From positions 806,001 through 870,000 of the forward strand of contig NZ_CP083646.1 of the NCBI RefSeq assembly GCF_020099275.1: 64,000 nucleotides of DNA, in the 5' to 3' direction. Origin of the DNA: Corynebacterium falsenii (lineage in GTDB: Bacteria > Actinomycetota > Actinomycetes > Mycobacteriales > Mycobacteriaceae). Position numbers and translations under genes: made by a program. The notes beneath the pieces were generated by a model, which ran no database searches, had not been told where the DNA came from, and was given only the letters and a program-made list of their open reading frames with translations. Shown one piece after another: positions 9,724 through 20,534 of this stretch. Numbering within the stretch: the stretch's first letter is position 1; each line of letters opens with the position of its first letter.

Positions 9724-9902
9724 GCCACCCCATTGTAGGCAAAAACGTCTACGCCAGCCGTCACAGTGGCGCGCAGCTACGCAGTCTTCGCTATGAACTT
9801 CATAAGACGAACCGGGGTCGCGGCCGTGCAGCTACCGTCATGGAGTTAAATAGATGGAATACCCCGGCCGCATCCCACCGGCCGCCCACGAAGGAGGTTG
9901 AA

Positions 9903-12335
9903 TTGGCGCATACCAGCGACCACGTGTCCGCGGCGTCTCCGGCTGCTACCGACCCTACGAGGGGTCTCACGGCCGCCGAGGTGGCTGAGCGCACGAAGCG
10001 CGGCGAGGTCAACACACAGGGCAGCGGCACCGGCCGCAGCGTGGCCCAGATCCTGCGCGCCAACATCTTCACCCGCGTCAACGCCATCCTTGGCGTGCTG
10101 TGCGCGATCGTGCTGTCCACCGGTTCGATCATCAACGCCGCCTTCGGCCTGCTCATTATCGCCAACTCCGCAGTGGGCGTGATCCAGGAGCTGCGCGCCA
10201 AGAAGACCCTCGACGAGCTGCGCATCGTCGGCGAATCAGAACCCACCGTCATCCGCGACGGCGAAGAGAAATCCATCCCGCAGCACGAGGTCGTCCTCGG
10301 AGACATCATCAAACTCCGCTCCGGCGACGAAGTGGTGGTGGACGGCACCGTGGTCTCTGGTTCCGTGCGCGTGGACGAATCCCAGCTCACCGGCGAAGCC
10401 GATGCCGTGAGCAAGGGCGAAGGTGACGAGATCCTCTCCGGCTCCATCGTCAACGAAGGCTCCGCCGTTTTCCGCGCCGATAAAGTCGGCGACGAGGCCT
10501 ACGCCGCCCGCCTGGCCTCCCAAGCCAGCGAGTTCTCGCTCACCGACTCCGTCCTCATGAACGGCATCAACAGCATCCTCAAGGTCATCACCTGGCTGCT
10601 GATCCCCACCGGCATCCTCACCATCTGGACCCAGCTCGTGCGTTCCGGCACGGGCGTGCGCGAATCCATCCTCTCCATGGCCGCGGCGATCGTTCCGATG
10701 GTGCCGGAAGGCCTGATCCTCATGACCTCCATCGCCTTCGCCGCGGGCGTGATCCGCCTCGGCAAGTTCAAAGCCCTGGTCAACGAGCTCGTCGCCATCG
10801 AGGGCCTCGCCCGCGTCAACACCGTGTGCACGGACAAGACTGGCACCCTCACCACCAACGAGATGGAACTCGACTCCATCGTCGCCGCCGACGGTAGCGA
10901 GGCAGACGAATCCTGGGCGCGCAACCTCGCCTCCATGCTGGGAGCCCAGGATGACCTCAACGACACCGCTCGCTCCATTGTGGCCGGGTTGCATGAGCGT
11001 GGCGTCGAACCCGAACAATGGCAGGGACAAGAAATCCCCTTCAACTCGCGGTACAAATTCTCCGGATTTACCACTTCCGATGCCACCGCGTGGATCATGG
11101 GCGCGCCCGATGTGCTCCTGCGCGAGGGAGGTGCCGCCGCGGAGACCGCCAAGAAGTTGGGTGACGAGGGGCTGCGCATCCTCGTGTTCGGCCAGGTCGC
11201 GGGCAGCGATGGTGAGCGCTGGGCAGATACTGACAACCTCAGCATGGATTCCGCACCACAGCTCGACGAACCCGTGCTCGTGGTGCTGCGCCAGCAAGTG
11301 CGCCCCGATGCCCGGGAGACGCTCGAGTTCTTCGACGAGCAGAACGTGGACATCAAGGTCATCTCCGGTGACAACCCGGATTCCGTGGCGGCCGTCGCAC
11401 GCAAAGCGACCGACCGGGAGCTCGTGGCGGTCGATGCCCGCACCCTCAATGACCTTGACCAGGACGCATTCGACGCGGAGATCAAGCGCGCCAACGTCTT
11501 CGGACGAGTCAGCCCCGAGCAGAAACAGCAGATGGTGGAATCCCTGCATCGACAGAACCGCACGGTGGCGATGACCGGTGACGGCGTCAACGACGTGCTC
11601 GCGCTGAAGAAGGCCGACATCGGCGTGGCCATGGGATCGGGCGCGCCGGCGACGCGTAGTGTGGCGCAGCTCGTGCTGCTCACCAACAAGTTCTCCGCGC
11701 TGCCGCGCGTGGTTGCCGAGGGGCGCCGGGTCATCGGCAACATCGAGCGCGTGGCGCACCTGTTCCTGACGAAGACGGTGTACTCGGTGGTGCTGGCACT
11801 GGTGGTGGCGGTGCTCGGCATCGCGTTCCCGTTCCAGCCGATTCACGTGACGATCACCGGATGGTTCACCATTGGCATTCCGGCGTTCGTGTTGTCCTTG
11901 GCTCCGAACACAGAGCGTCCGCGGGAGGGATTCGTCAAGCGCGTGCTGGCTCTGGCGATTCCCTCCGGCGTGCTTATCGGCGGCATCTGCGTGGCGATGT
12001 GGATCATCATTTACCCCGGCGCAGATGTGCCGGAAATTCAACGGCAGCAGGCCGGAACGGCCGTGCTGCTGGCGCTGATCATCATGGGGCTGTGGGTGCT
12101 GTGCATCGTGGCGCGCCCGCTGACCTGGTGGAAGGTGCTCCTATTGGCCTGCTGCGTGGGCGGCTACCTAGTGATCTTCCTCGTGCCGCCGCTGCGTGAG
12201 CTGCTGATGCTGCACCCCGGCAACCTCACCTTGATGATCGCGGGATTGGCCGTGGGCGTGGGTGGTGCGGCGCTCATTGAGATCGCTCACCAGATCGCCG
12301 CCCAGCGGCAAAAGGTGCTCGAAAGGGCTGACTAG
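9903..12335 (+). CDS. P-type cation ATPase, CtpE-like (probable Ca2+ transport)
   Basis: An 810-residue membrane pump. The phosphorylation motif [12 protein letters not shown] has its catalytic Asp at about 311. The actuator motif is TGEAD near 170, and the hinge is [18 protein letters not shown] near 560. The fourth membrane helix carries [10 protein letters not shown] instead of the CPC or CPH of heavy-metal pumps. PEGL in this helix is typical of the mycobacterial CtpE group, linked to calcium; the cation here is inferred. The chosen start is TTG at 9903 because AAGGAGG lies 5 bases upstream. An in-frame ATG at 9840 would put that site inside the gene and has none of its own. Its stop shares a CTAG with the convergent ppa stop. 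Confidence 0.82.
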   Translation: MAHTSDHVSAASPAATDPTRGLTAAEVAERTKRGEVNTQGSGTGRSVAQILRANIFTRVNAILGVLCAIVLSTGSIINAAFGLLIIANSAVGVIQELRAKKTLDELRIVGESEPTVIRDGEEKSIPQHEVVLGDIIKLRSGDEVVVDGTVVSGSVRVDESQLTGEADAVSKGEGDEILSGSIVNEGSAVFRADKVGDEAYAARLASQASEFSLTDSVLMNGINSILKVITWLLIPTGILTIWTQLVRSGTGVRESILSMAAAIVPMVPEGLILMTSIAFAAGVIRLGKFKALVNELVAIEGLARVNTVCTDKTGTLTTNEMELDSIVAADGSEADESWARNLASMLGAQDDLNDTARSIVAGLHERGVEPEQWQGQEIPFNSRYKFSGFTTSDATAWIMGAPDVLLREGGAAAETAKKLGDEGLRILVFGQVAGSDGERWADTDNLSMDSAPQLDEPVLVVLRQQVRPDARETLEFFDEQNVDIKVISGDNPDSVAAVARKATDRELVAVDARTLNDLDQDAFDAEIKRANVFGRVSPEQKQQMVESLHRQNRTVAMTGDGVNDVLALKKADIGVAMGSGAPATRSVAQLVLLTNKFSALPRVVAEGRRVIGNIERVAHLFLTKTVYSVVLALVVAVLGIAFPFQPIHVTITGWFTIGIPAFVLSLAPNTERPREGFVKRVLALAIPSGVLIGGICVAMWIIIYPGADVPEIQRQQAGTAVLLALIIMGLWVLCIVARPLTWWKVLLLACCVGGYLVIFLVPPLRELLMLHPGNLTLMIAGLAVGVGGAALIEIAHQIAAQRQKVLERAD

Positions 12336-12814
12336 CCCTTGTAGCGCTCGATGGCTTCGTCGAGGATCTTCTGAGCTTCCTCGGCGTTGCCCCAGCCGGA
12401 GCCGTGAACTTCCTTGCCCGGCTCCAGATCCTTGTAGTGCACGAAGAAGTGCTCAATCTCGTTGCGGGTGAACTCATCGACATCGTCGATGTCCTGGTAC
12501 TTGTCGAAGCGGACATCGTCGAGCACACAAAGCAGCTTGTCGTCGCCGCCAGCCTCGTCGGTCATCTTGAACACGCCGACCGGACGGGCCTTGACGATCA
12601 CGCCGGGGTAGAGGGGCTCCGGCAGGATCACGAGGGCATCCAACGGGTCGCCGTCCTCGCCCAGGGTGTGATCGATGAAGCCGTAATCGGCCGGGTATGC
12701 CATGGGAGTGAACAGGTAGCGGTCCAAGTAAACCTTGCCGCTCTCGTGGTCCACTTCGAACTTGTTCCGGGAACCCTTGGGGATCTCGATGGTGACTTCA
12801 ACGTGATTGCTCAT
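12332..12814 (-). CDS. ppa: Inorganic pyrophosphatase
   Basis: A 160-residue soluble family I pyrophosphatase that splits diphosphate and so pulls nucleic acid and aminoacyl-tRNA synthesis forward. The metal-binding signature [12 protein letters not shown] lies near residue 54. The lysine- and aspartate-rich [20 protein letters not shown] is near 95. Length and motif order fit bacterial hexameric enzymes. It is convergent with the P-type ATPase gene, and the two stop codons overlap in one CTAG. It diverges from dacB across a region holding three phased direct repeats. GAGGAACTG just upstream of the ATG is a reasonable ribosome site. Confidence 0.96.
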   Translation of the reverse strand: MSNHVEVTIEIPKGSRNKFEVDHESGKVYLDRYLFTPMAYPADYGFIDHTLGEDGDPLDALVILPEPLYPGVIVKARPVGVFKMTDEAGGDDKLLCVLDDVRFDKYQDIDDVDEFTRNEIEHFFVHYKDLEPGKEVHGSGWGNAEEAQKILDEAIERYKG

Positions 12815-12880
12815 GGGCAGTTCCTCGCCGTCCTTTACCTGTTTGATTGCGTTGGGGATGGGGATAGATGCGTCTGTTTT

Positions 12881-12912
12881 GTATCTAGTTTGTATCTAGT
12901 CTCGTATCTAGT
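12881..12912 (+). repeat. Three helically phased GTATCTAGT direct repeats
   Basis: Exact 9-base copies begin at 12881, 12892 and 12904, that is 11 and 12 bases apart. They lie between the divergent ppa and dacB starts. One-turn spacing is what OmpR-family response regulators recognise, but no regulator can be named from the sequence. Confidence 0.7.
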
Positions 12913-12952
12913 CCGTCCCTTTTTACGTACCTTCCCCAGTCTATAGCGTCCG

Positions 12953-14374
12953 ATGTCTCCTTCGTTAGCTAGTGTGAGTGAGGTGAGTAAGTCGGTGAAG
13001 AAGGCCCAGCCGAAAAAGCCCAAGCGTCTCAAGCGGTGGCTGCTGACCATTGCAGTGTTCCTCGTGATCGCTGCAGTGGTGATCGTGGCTGCCCTGTGGC
13101 TCGCAGGGCGCAATACCTACAAGGTGCAGCCCGCGCCCAGCGTTGCAGAGGCCACGCCCGCTCTCCGCGGGCCGAATGACACGGGCACGGTGCCGGACGT
13201 GGAAGCTGCGGTAGCTCAGGCGGCGGCGAACCCCGCGTTGGGTAACCTCGCCGCGCAGGTCACCGACCTCGTCTCGAACACGGTGGTGTGGAACAAGTCG
13301 GAAAACCAACCGATGGTTCCGGCCTCCTCCACGAAGGTGCTGACCGCCGGGGCGGCACTGCTCACCCTGCCGAACGACCAGCGCGAAGTCACCACGGTCA
13401 CCGAAACCAAGCCAGGCACCCTCGTGCTGAGCTCCACCGGAGACGTCACCCTCGCCACCGAACCGGGCAAGGGCTTCTTCACCGACCCGGCGACGATCAG
13501 CGATCTGGCTGGCCAGGTGAAAAAATCCCTGGGGGATCAGAAGGTCTCCGAAATCATCGTGGATAACTCCGTGCGCAGCAAGGACGTGTTCAACTCCACG
13601 TGGGATCCGCAAGACATCGACGGCGGCAACGTGGCCGACCTCGATGCCGTGATGCTCAACGCCGGGCGCCTGGACCCCAGCGATCCCTATTCGCCCCGTT
13701 CGCACAGCCCCGGCGAGGACGTCGGCGAGGCTCTGGCCAGCGCCCTGGGTGCAACCGGTGCGACCGTGACGCTCAGCGACTCCGCCCAGGACACCCAGCA
13801 AGGTGGCAATAAGATCCTCGGTACCGTGAAGTCCGCGCCGCTGGACGTGCGCCTGCGGGACATGATGATCCACAGCGATAACCTGCTGGCCGAATCCATC
13901 GGCCGCGACGTGGCCGCAGCAATGGGCAAGCCCACCACCTTCGCCGGCGCCGCCGAGGCCACCCTGGAGGCACTGAAGAACAATGGCTACCCCACGGAGA
14001 ATGTCACCCTCAAAGACAACTCCGGAATGAGTAAGGACAACCGCCTCACCGCCATCGCCCTCAACGGCGTGCTGGCGGGGGAGAAGACCCGAGAAATCCT
14101 CGACCTACTGCCCGTCTCGTCCGCCGAAGGAACGCTCGCCAACCGCTACGGTTCCGGCTCCGGCGCGGAGGCAGCGGCCGGATGGGTCCGCGCCAAGACT
14201 GGCACCCTCTCTGGCGTCAGCGCCCTCGTGGGAACCATCATGACCGCCGACGGTCGCCCCCTGACCTTCGCCTTCCTGTCCAACGGTTCCGAGGTGGATG
14301 CCGCCCGCACGGCGTTGGACCAACTGGCGGCGTCTCTGCGCAACGCGAAGTCCGGCGCGCCAGCCACCAACTAG
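12953..14374 (+). CDS. dacB: D-alanyl-D-alanine carboxypeptidase/endopeptidase (PBP4, class C)
   Basis: A 473-residue S13-family penicillin-binding protein that trims or cleaves peptidoglycan cross-links outside the membrane. A Lys-rich start and one membrane helix (residues 29-51) anchor it. The three active-site motifs are SSTK at 125-128, SDN in HSDNLLAESI near 305, and KTG in RAKTGTLSGVSA near 414. The start ATG at 12953 is near the first possible codon, and no strong ribosome site is visible. The gene opens the dacB-tilS-hpt-ftsH run, with tilS beginning 10 bases after its stop. The same order is known in C. glutamicum and M. tuberculosis. The phased repeats 41 bases upstream may control it. 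Confidence 0.94.
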   Translation: MSPSLASVSEVSKSVKKAQPKKPKRLKRWLLTIAVFLVIAAVVIVAALWLAGRNTYKVQPAPSVAEATPALRGPNDTGTVPDVEAAVAQAAANPALGNLAAQVTDLVSNTVVWNKSENQPMVPASSTKVLTAGAALLTLPNDQREVTTVTETKPGTLVLSSTGDVTLATEPGKGFFTDPATISDLAGQVKKSLGDQKVSEIIVDNSVRSKDVFNSTWDPQDIDGGNVADLDAVMLNAGRLDPSDPYSPRSHSPGEDVGEALASALGATGATVTLSDSAQDTQQGGNKILGTVKSAPLDVRLRDMMIHSDNLLAESIGRDVAAAMGKPTTFAGAAEATLEALKNNGYPTENVTLKDNSGMSKDNRLTAIALNGVLAGEKTREILDLLPVSSAEGTLANRYGSGSGAEAAAGWVRAKTGTLSGVSALVGTIMTADGRPLTFAFLSNGSEVDAARTALDQLAASLRNAKSGAPATN

Positions 14375-14384
14375 CCACCTGCCC

Positions 14385-15470
14385 ATGAGCCTGCACTCCG
14401 AGTTCGCCCGCTTCGCCGCCACGCATACGCTGCCCGCTGACGTCGCCATCGGACTCTCCGGCGGGGCCGACTCCCTCGCACTCGTCCACACCGCCCTGCA
14501 CCACGGCTGCCACGTGCACGCCATCGTGGTGGATCACCAGCTCCAAGCAGACTCCGCCTCCGTCGCCCGCACCGCCGCCGACCGCGCCCGCGCACTCGGC
14601 GCCACCGCAGAGATCCGCACCGTCACCGTCGCCGGGGACGGGGAGGGACCCGCCCGCCACGCCCGCTACCTCGCCCTCGGCCACGCCGCCGCCGGCCGCC
14701 CACTGCTCGTCGCACACACCGCCAGCGACGCCGCCGAGGGGCTCCTCCTTGGGCTGACCCGCGGCTCCGGCTTGGATTCCCTCGCCGGGATGCCGAGCGT
14801 CACCACGGATCATCCCGCCGTCGACGCCGGGGCCGCGTGGCTCGGCAGGCCACTGCTACGGTGCAGCCGCACCGACACCCAGGATCACTGCCGCCGCGCC
14901 GGGCTCGAGTGGTGGGACGACCCCCACAACGCTGACCCCCGATTCACCCGCAGCCGCATCCGCACCGACCTGATCCCCCAGATGCGCAACGCCCTCGGCG
15001 AACACATCACGGACAACATGGCCCGGACAACCCGACTTCTCCGCGACGATGCGGACGCGCTTGATACCGTCGCAACCACTGCGTTGACAGGGCTCACGGA
15101 GGTGGCGTCGAACAACAAAGAAGCCCCAGCACTAGGCGAAAAAACCGCCCTGAACTGCGCGAAACTTAGCCAACACCCGGCGGCGATCCGGCGGCGCATC
15201 TACCAACGTTGGCTGGCGGACATCGCCGGGGAACTCACCAGCACGCACCTGCTCGGCATCGATGCGCTGGTGGAGCGCTGGAAAGGTCAGGGAGGTGTGG
15301 CGATTCCCTGGGGCCAGCAGTGCCCTACAATGAACGAGAAGCGCCATACTCACCGGTTGGTGGTGCGCAGAAAAGACGGACAACTACAGCTAGCCGCAGT
15401 GGCTGCAGTGGCGAAAGACAATCGAGCCAAGCTATCCAACCAACTGCGGGAAGAGGAACGGGATCACTGA
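14385..15470 (+). CDS. tilS: tRNA(Ile)-lysidine synthase
   Basis: A 361-residue PP-loop ATPase that attaches lysine to C34 of the CAU-anticodon tRNA, converting it from methionine to isoleucine identity; normally essential. The ATP-binding SGGADSLALVHTAL lies near residue 23. The family sequence WWDDPHNADPRFTRSRIR near 170 matches the conserved TilS segment. The ATG at 14385 is taken because it begins just before the PP-loop domain and 10 bases after dacB. In-frame starts further upstream would lie inside dacB. Its stop touches the hpt start, so the two are translationally coupled. Confidence 0.93.
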   Translation: MSLHSEFARFAATHTLPADVAIGLSGGADSLALVHTALHHGCHVHAIVVDHQLQADSASVARTAADRARALGATAEIRTVTVAGDGEGPARHARYLALGHAAAGRPLLVAHTASDAAEGLLLGLTRGSGLDSLAGMPSVTTDHPAVDAGAAWLGRPLLRCSRTDTQDHCRRAGLEWWDDPHNADPRFTRSRIRTDLIPQMRNALGEHITDNMARTTRLLRDDADALDTVATTALTGLTEVASNNKEAPALGEKTALNCAKLSQHPAAIRRRIYQRWLADIAGELTSTHLLGIDALVERWKGQGGVAIPWGQQCPTMNEKRHTHRLVVRRKDGQLQLAAVAAVAKDNRAKLSNQLREEERDH

Positions 15471-16052
15471 ATGCACAGCGATAAGAACTTCGATGTCCCC
15501 GCGAACCCGTACGGCGACGACCTCGAGAGCGTGCTCATTGACGAGGAAACCCTGCACGCCCGCATCCGGGAAATGGCCGCGGCGACATCCGAGCGATTCC
15601 GCGACGAGGAAGATGACCTCATCCTCGTGTGCGTACTCAAGGGGGCGGTGTTCTTCATCACCGACTTCGCCCGCGCCCTGGATATCCCCTCCCAGCTGGA
15701 GTTCATGGCAGTGAGTTCCTATGGAAACTCCACGAGTTCATCAGGCGTGGTGCGTATTCTGAAGGATCTGGATCGCGATATTGAGGGCAGGAATGTGGTG
15801 ATCGTCGAGGACATCATCGACTCCGGCCTGACCCTATCGTGGCTGATCAAGAACCTGCGCAACCGTCATCCGAAGAGCCTGTCGGTGGTCACCCTGCTGC
15901 GCAAGCCGGAGGCCGTGAAGGTGAAGATCGAGCTGGAAGATATCGGCTTCGATATCCCCAACGAGTTTGTGGTCGGCTACGGCCTGGACTTTGCCGAACG
16001 TTATCGCGACCTGCCCTACGTTGGCACGCTGCGGCCCGCAGTATACGAATAA
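15471..16052 (+). CDS. hpt: Hypoxanthine phosphoribosyltransferase
   Basis: A 193-residue purine salvage enzyme that makes IMP or GMP from hypoxanthine or guanine and PRPP. The PRPP-binding motif [14 protein letters not shown] lies at about 104-117. The flexible-loop region [11 protein letters not shown] is near 82, and the base-binding [19 protein letters not shown] lies near the C-terminus. The ATG starts on the base after the tilS stop, and GGAAGAGGAACGGG within tilS can serve as ribosome site. It sits between tilS and ftsH, the standard actinobacterial order. Confidence 0.96.
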   Translation: MHSDKNFDVPANPYGDDLESVLIDEETLHARIREMAAATSERFRDEEDDLILVCVLKGAVFFITDFARALDIPSQLEFMAVSSYGNSTSSSGVVRILKDLDRDIEGRNVVIVEDIIDSGLTLSWLIKNLRNRHPKSLSVVTLLRKPEAVKVKIELEDIGFDIPNEFVVGYGLDFAERYRDLPYVGTLRPAVYE

Positions 16053-16085
16053 GCCACACCATTTAGCTACCCACACCTAGGAAAC

Positions 16086-18668
16086 ATGGACAAGAAAAAG
16101 GTTCTGAGGATCGCCGGCATCGTGGCCGCGGTGCTCATTGTGATCTACACATTCGGCGTGCTCACCGACGGCACCCGTGGCTACGACAACGTGGACACGT
16201 CCGTGGCCATGGAGCAGCTCAACAAGAAGAACGTCTCCGAGGCGCAGATCAACGATCGCGAACAGGAACTGCTGCTCAAGCTCAAGGACCCCATCTCCGT
16301 CGATGGTAAGGACGGGATTGAGCAGGTCGTGACCAAGTACCCGGCTCGGGTGTCGCCTCAGGTGTTCGACGCCGTTGCGGGCTCCGACGCCCAGAAGTAC
16401 AACACGAAGGTCACACAGGATTCCTTCCTCGGCGGGCTGCTGATGATGATCTTGCCGATGCTGCTGATCTTCGGCTTGCTCATGTTCCTGTTCAGCCGCA
16501 TGCAAGGCGGTGGGGGAATGGGAGCCTTCGGCTTCGGCAAGTCCACCGCCAAGCAGCTCAACAAGGACAACCCGGATACCACCTTCGATGATGTGGCCGG
16601 TGCGGACGAGGCCGTGGAGGAGCTCGACGAAATCCGTGACTTCCTCTCCGACCCCAGCCGCTACGAGGCCCTGGGTGCGAAGATCCCGCGCGGCGTGCTG
16701 CTCTACGGCCCGCCCGGTACCGGTAAGACCCTGCTGGCCCGCGCCGTGGCCGGTGAGGCCGGTGTGCCGTTCTACAGCATCAGCGGTTCCGACTTCGTGG
16801 AGATGTTCGTGGGTGTGGGTGCCTCCCGCGTGCGTGACCTGTTCAAGCAGGCCAAGGAAAACTCTCCGTGCATCATCTTCGTGGACGAGATCGACGCGGT
16901 GGGTCGCCAGCGCGGCGCCGGCATGGGCGGCGGACACGATGAGCGCGAGCAGACGCTGAACCAGTTGCTCGTGGAGATGGATGGCTTCGGCGACCGCGAG
17001 GGCGTGATCCTCATGGCTGCCACCAACCGCCCGGACATCCTGGACCCGGCGCTGCTGCGCCCGGGCCGTTTCGACCGACAGATCCCGGTGACCAACCCGG
17101 ATCTGGCAGGCCGCGAGCAGATCCTGCGCGTGCACGCCAAGGGCAAGCCGATCGCCAAGGACGTGGATTTGAAGTCCCTGGCCAAGCGCACCGCGGGCAT
17201 GAGTGGTGCGGATCTGGAGAACGTGCTGAACGAAGCTGCGTTGCTGACCGCCCGCGTGGACGGCAACGTCATCACCGCCGACGCGCTGGAAGAGGCAACC
17301 GACCGCGTGGTGGGTGGCCCGCGCCGCAGCTCGAAGATCATTTCCGAGCACGAGAAGAAGGTCACGGCTTACCACGAGGGTGGCCACACTCTGGCCGCCT
17401 GGGCGATGAAGGACATCGACCGGGTGTACAAGGTCACCATCCTCGCCCGCGGTCGCACCGGCGGTCACGCGATGACCGCGCCGGAAGACGACAAGGGCAT
17501 GTACAACCGCTCCGAGCTGTTCGCCCGCCTAGTGTTCGCCATGGGAGGCCGTGCTGCTGAGGAGCTGGTGTTCGGTAACCCCACCACGGGAGCCTCTGCC
17601 GATATCGAGATGGCGTCCAACGTTGCCCGCGGCATGGTCATGGAGTACGGCATGAGCCCCGTCATCGGCGCCGTGAAGTACGGCCAGGAGCAGGGTGATC
17701 CCTTCGCCGGCCGGGGTGGCCAGGGCCAGTCAGAGCCGTCGCAGGAAGTCGCAGCGCAGATCGATGAGCAGGTGCGCATGCTCTTGGACAAGGCACAGAA
17801 GATCGCCTACGAGGTGCTGCGTGACAACCGGGACTACCTGGATACCCTCGCCGCCAAGCTGCTGGAGAAGGAGACGCTGCGCCGACCGGACCTGGAGGCC
17901 ATTTTCGATGGCATGGAGTCCCGTGAAGTCAACGACATCTTCCCCATGCAGGATGTGGACCGCCCCATGGATTACCGCGAGCCGGTGAAGACCCCCGTGG
18001 AGTTGGCGAAGGAGCGTGGTGAGGAGCCGCCGAAGAAGAACGACTTCTTCTCCGCTGCCCGCCGTGCCCGCATGGAGCGCCGCAAGGCAGAGCAGGAAAA
18101 GCAGCTGCAGGAGGCACGCCAGGAAGACGAGCGCGCGCTGGAGAACAAGCCGCTGCGCCGCCCCGAGGATCAGCCCGCTGATCCCGAGCACCCCGCCGAG
18201 CGTCCCCAGCCGGTGGAGGAGCGCGGTTTCCGCTTGCCGGAAAGCGAGCGCCCGGATCACCCGTGGACGAGCGACGATGCGCCGACCCGGAAGATCACTC
18301 CGGTGCAGCCGCCGGAGAACCAGCGTGAGGGCCAGCGCGGTGAACAGCACGGTGATCGGCGTGAGGACGCGCAGGTGCCACCCGCACAGCCCGCGCCGCA
18401 CGCACAGCCTGCAGAGCCCGCAGAGTCCGCACCGCAGCGCCCGCGCCGCGGAGCGTTCCCGAAGCAGGAGTTCCCGTGGGAGCGCAACCGCGATGAGCAT
18501 GCTGGCCACAACCACAGCGCCAACCGCAGCGATAACCGCAGTGACAGCCACAGCCGCGGCAACGATTCGACTCGAGGCGACGATCAGGATGGTGGCCGCC
18601 ACGCCAAGCGCGACGGCCTAACCCCGTATGACCGTTACCCCTTGGACGAGAACGACAACGATAAGTAA
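16086..18668 (+). CDS. ftsH: ATP-dependent zinc metalloprotease FtsH with a long charged tail
   Basis: An 860-residue membrane AAA protease that degrades misfolded membrane and regulatory proteins. Membrane helices lie at residues 7-27 and 117-137. Walker A is GPPGTGKT near 208, Walker B is FVDEID near 265, and the zinc site is HEGGH near 430. Catalysis and unfolding regions are complete by about residue 620. The remaining 240 residues are a low-complexity Arg/Glu/Pro/His tail ending in an Asn/His/Asp-rich stretch. Tails of this type make corynebacterial FtsH much longer than the E. coli protein (644 residues). The ATG follows CCTAGGAAAC. It is the last gene before the folate operon. Confidence 0.96.
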   Translation: MDKKKVLRIAGIVAAVLIVIYTFGVLTDGTRGYDNVDTSVAMEQLNKKNVSEAQINDREQELLLKLKDPISVDGKDGIEQVVTKYPARVSPQVFDAVAGSDAQKYNTKVTQDSFLGGLLMMILPMLLIFGLLMFLFSRMQGGGGMGAFGFGKSTAKQLNKDNPDTTFDDVAGADEAVEELDEIRDFLSDPSRYEALGAKIPRGVLLYGPPGTGKTLLARAVAGEAGVPFYSISGSDFVEMFVGVGASRVRDLFKQAKENSPCIIFVDEIDAVGRQRGAGMGGGHDEREQTLNQLLVEMDGFGDREGVILMAATNRPDILDPALLRPGRFDRQIPVTNPDLAGREQILRVHAKGKPIAKDVDLKSLAKRTAGMSGADLENVLNEAALLTARVDGNVITADALEEATDRVVGGPRRSSKIISEHEKKVTAYHEGGHTLAAWAMKDIDRVYKVTILARGRTGGHAMTAPEDDKGMYNRSELFARLVFAMGGRAAEELVFGNPTTGASADIEMASNVARGMVMEYGMSPVIGAVKYGQEQGDPFAGRGGQGQSEPSQEVAAQIDEQVRMLLDKAQKIAYEVLRDNRDYLDTLAAKLLEKETLRRPDLEAIFDGMESREVNDIFPMQDVDRPMDYREPVKTPVELAKERGEEPPKKNDFFSAARRARMERRKAEQEKQLQEARQEDERALENKPLRRPEDQPADPEHPAERPQPVEERGFRLPESERPDHPWTSDDAPTRKITPVQPPENQREGQRGEQHGDRREDAQVPPAQPAPHAQPAEPAESAPQRPRRGAFPKQEFPWERNRDEHAGHNHSANRSDNRSDSHSRGNDSTRGDDQDGGRHAKRDGLTPYDRYPLDENDNDK

Positions 18669-18711
18669 TCACAGCTGAGTAGACGAAGTAGACGAGGATC
18701 TGCACCCCACG

Positions 18712-19290
18712 ATGAGTTACCCCGAGTTCGACCAGCCCCGCGCTGAAGCCGCCATCCGCGAGCTTCTCTTCGCGATCGGGGAGGACCCCGACCGCGAAGG
18801 GTTGGTGGAAACACCCGCCCGCGTCGCCCGTGCTTACAAGGAAGCCTGCGCCGGCCTGCACACCGACCCCACCGCCGTGCTGGAAAAGACCTTCAACGAG
18901 GACCACCAGGAACTCGTCCTCGTCCGCGACATCACGTTCTACTCGACGTGCGAGCACCACCTCGTGCCCTTCTTCGGCAAGGCCCACGTGGGCTACATCC
19001 CCGGCGAGGAAGGTAAGGTCACGGGCCTGTCCAAGCTGGCTCGCCTCGTCGATGGCCTGGCGAAGCGCCCGCAGGTCCAGGAGCGCCTCACCAGCCAGAT
19101 CGCCAACGCCCTCGTGGAGCGCCTCGACCCCACCGCGGTGGTTGCTGTATTGGAGGCCGAGCACCTGTGCATGGCCATGCGCGGCATCCGCAAGCCCGGC
19201 GCCACCACCGTCACCTCTGCCGTCCGCGGTCTGTTTCAGACCAGTGCCACCTCCCGGGCGGAGGCCATGGCGCTCATCCGCGGCCACTAG
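18712..19290 (+). CDS. folE: GTP cyclohydrolase I
   Basis: A 192-residue enzyme that opens GTP to 7,8-dihydroneopterin triphosphate, the first committed step of folate synthesis. The zinc-binding [16 protein letters not shown] near residue 80 is diagnostic. The [10 protein letters not shown] and QERLTSQIA segments and the [11 protein letters not shown] motif near 150 complete the family pattern. GTGGGGTGC separates weak GAGGAT ribosome sites from the ATG. folP begins 7 bases after the stop, so folE opens a tight folE-folP-folB-folK operon directly behind ftsH. Two copies of GTAGACGA lie just upstream. Confidence 0.97.
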   Translation: MSYPEFDQPRAEAAIRELLFAIGEDPDREGLVETPARVARAYKEACAGLHTDPTAVLEKTFNEDHQELVLVRDITFYSTCEHHLVPFFGKAHVGYIPGEEGKVTGLSKLARLVDGLAKRPQVQERLTSQIANALVERLDPTAVVAVLEAEHLCMAMRGIRKPGATTVTSAVRGLFQTSATSRAEAMALIRGH

Positions 19291-19297
19291 GCGCGCC

Positions 19298-20179
19298 GTG
19301 ACTACCACTCCCACCCGCACCCAGGTCATGGGAATTCTCAACGTCACCGAGGATTCCTTCTCCGATGGCGGCGCGAACCCCACCACGGACATCGCCGTGC
19401 GCAACGCGCTGGCCATGGTCCGCGATGGGGCGGACCTCATCGACATCGGCGGGGAATCCACCCGCCCCGGAGCCACCCGCGTGGATCCGACCGTCGAGCG
19501 CAATCGCGTGGTCCCCGTCATCACCGAACTAGCCTCCCAAGGCATCTCTACCAGCGTGGATACCATGCGCGCCGCCACCGCCGCCGCAGCTGTGGAGGCC
19601 GGCGTGGATTACATCAATGACGTCTCCGGTGGCCTCGCCGATCCGGACATGCTCCGGGTTTGCGCCGAGGCCGACCTCCCCGTCATCCTCATGCACTGGA
19701 ACAAGGGCACCAAGGAGGGCTTCGCCGGGGCGGAGGGCTACCACGATCACGGTGAGGACATCGTCGCCCACGTCTGCGACTGGCTCACTCGCCGCGTCGA
19801 TGCCGCCGTCGCCGCAGGCGTGGCGGAACGCAATATCATCCTGGACCCGGGCATCGGATTCGCTAAGAAGCCGGAGGAGAACTGGAAGATCCTCGGCGGC
19901 CTTGACCGCATCAACGACCTTGGCTTCCCGGTGCTCGTGGGAGCGAGCAGGAAGCGCTTCCTCACGGCTTTGCGCCCCGGGCCCGATGGCCAGCCGGGCG
20001 CCCCGGATACCGCCGACGACGCCACGGCTGCGGTGTCGGCCCTGGCGGCGTCGGTTGGCGTGTGGGCGGTGCGAGTGCATAATGTGGCACCCACACGGGC
20101 AGCCGTGGATGTGGCCTACGCCGCGTCCACCGGCAAGGGCCCAGATGTCGCAGAAGATTGGAGAGCCAGGCGTGGCTGA
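19298..20179 (+). CDS. folP: Dihydropteroate synthase
   Basis: A 293-residue enzyme that joins p-aminobenzoate to the pterin pyrophosphate, the target of sulfonamides. The first signature QVMGILNVTEDSFSDGG begins at residue 9. The second, DLIDIGGESTRPGA, lies near 47. The phosphate-binding LDPGIGFAKKPEEN is near 184, and LVGASRKRFL near 212. The start is GTG at 19298, because the first conserved strand begins 8 residues later and folE ends 8 bases before. Its stop overlaps the folB start by 8 bases. Nothing suggests resistance insertions in the substrate loops. Confidence 0.96.
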   Translation: MTTTPTRTQVMGILNVTEDSFSDGGANPTTDIAVRNALAMVRDGADLIDIGGESTRPGATRVDPTVERNRVVPVITELASQGISTSVDTMRAATAAAAVEAGVDYINDVSGGLADPDMLRVCAEADLPVILMHWNKGTKEGFAGAEGYHDHGEDIVAHVCDWLTRRVDAAVAAGVAERNIILDPGIGFAKKPEENWKILGGLDRINDLGFPVLVGASRKRFLTALRPGPDGQPGAPDTADDATAAVSALAASVGVWAVRVHNVAPTRAAVDVAYAASTGKGPDVAEDWRARRG

Positions 20180-20534
20180 TCGCATCGAATTGCTGGGCGT
20201 GGAGGCCTTCGGGCACCACGGCGTGTACCGGCAGGAGAAGGACACGGGCCAGAAGTTCGTGGTGGACATGGTCGTGTGGACCGACTTCGCGGACGCGGCC
20301 GGCTCCGATTCCCTCGGCGACACCATCAACTACGTGGAGCTCGCGGACATTGCCGTGGACGTCATCCAGGGCCCGGGGTATGACCTCATCGAGACCGTGG
20401 CCTCGGTCATCGCTGATCGAATCAAGACCCTCGCCGGCGTGTATGCCGTGGAGGTCACCGTGCACAAGCCGCAGGCTCCCATCGACTACCCCTTCGCCGA
20501 TGTGCGCGTGGTCGCCCGGCGCTCGAATCGTTGA
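20172..20534 (+). CDS. folB: Dihydroneopterin aldolase
   Basis: A 120-residue octameric aldolase that removes glycolaldehyde from dihydroneopterin to give 6-hydroxymethyl-dihydropterin. The opening VADRIELLGVEAFGHHGVY contains the conserved Gly-His-His-Gly segment. The catalytic Lys lies in VTVHKPQAPI near residue 100. The GTG start overlaps the end of folP by 8 bases, and its TGA overlaps the folK ATG as TGATG, so translation of the three is coupled. Confidence 0.95.
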   Translation: MADRIELLGVEAFGHHGVYRQEKDTGQKFVVDMVVWTDFADAAGSDSLGDTINYVELADIAVDVIQGPGYDLIETVASVIADRIKTLAGVYAVEVTVHKPQAPIDYPFADVRVVARRSNR

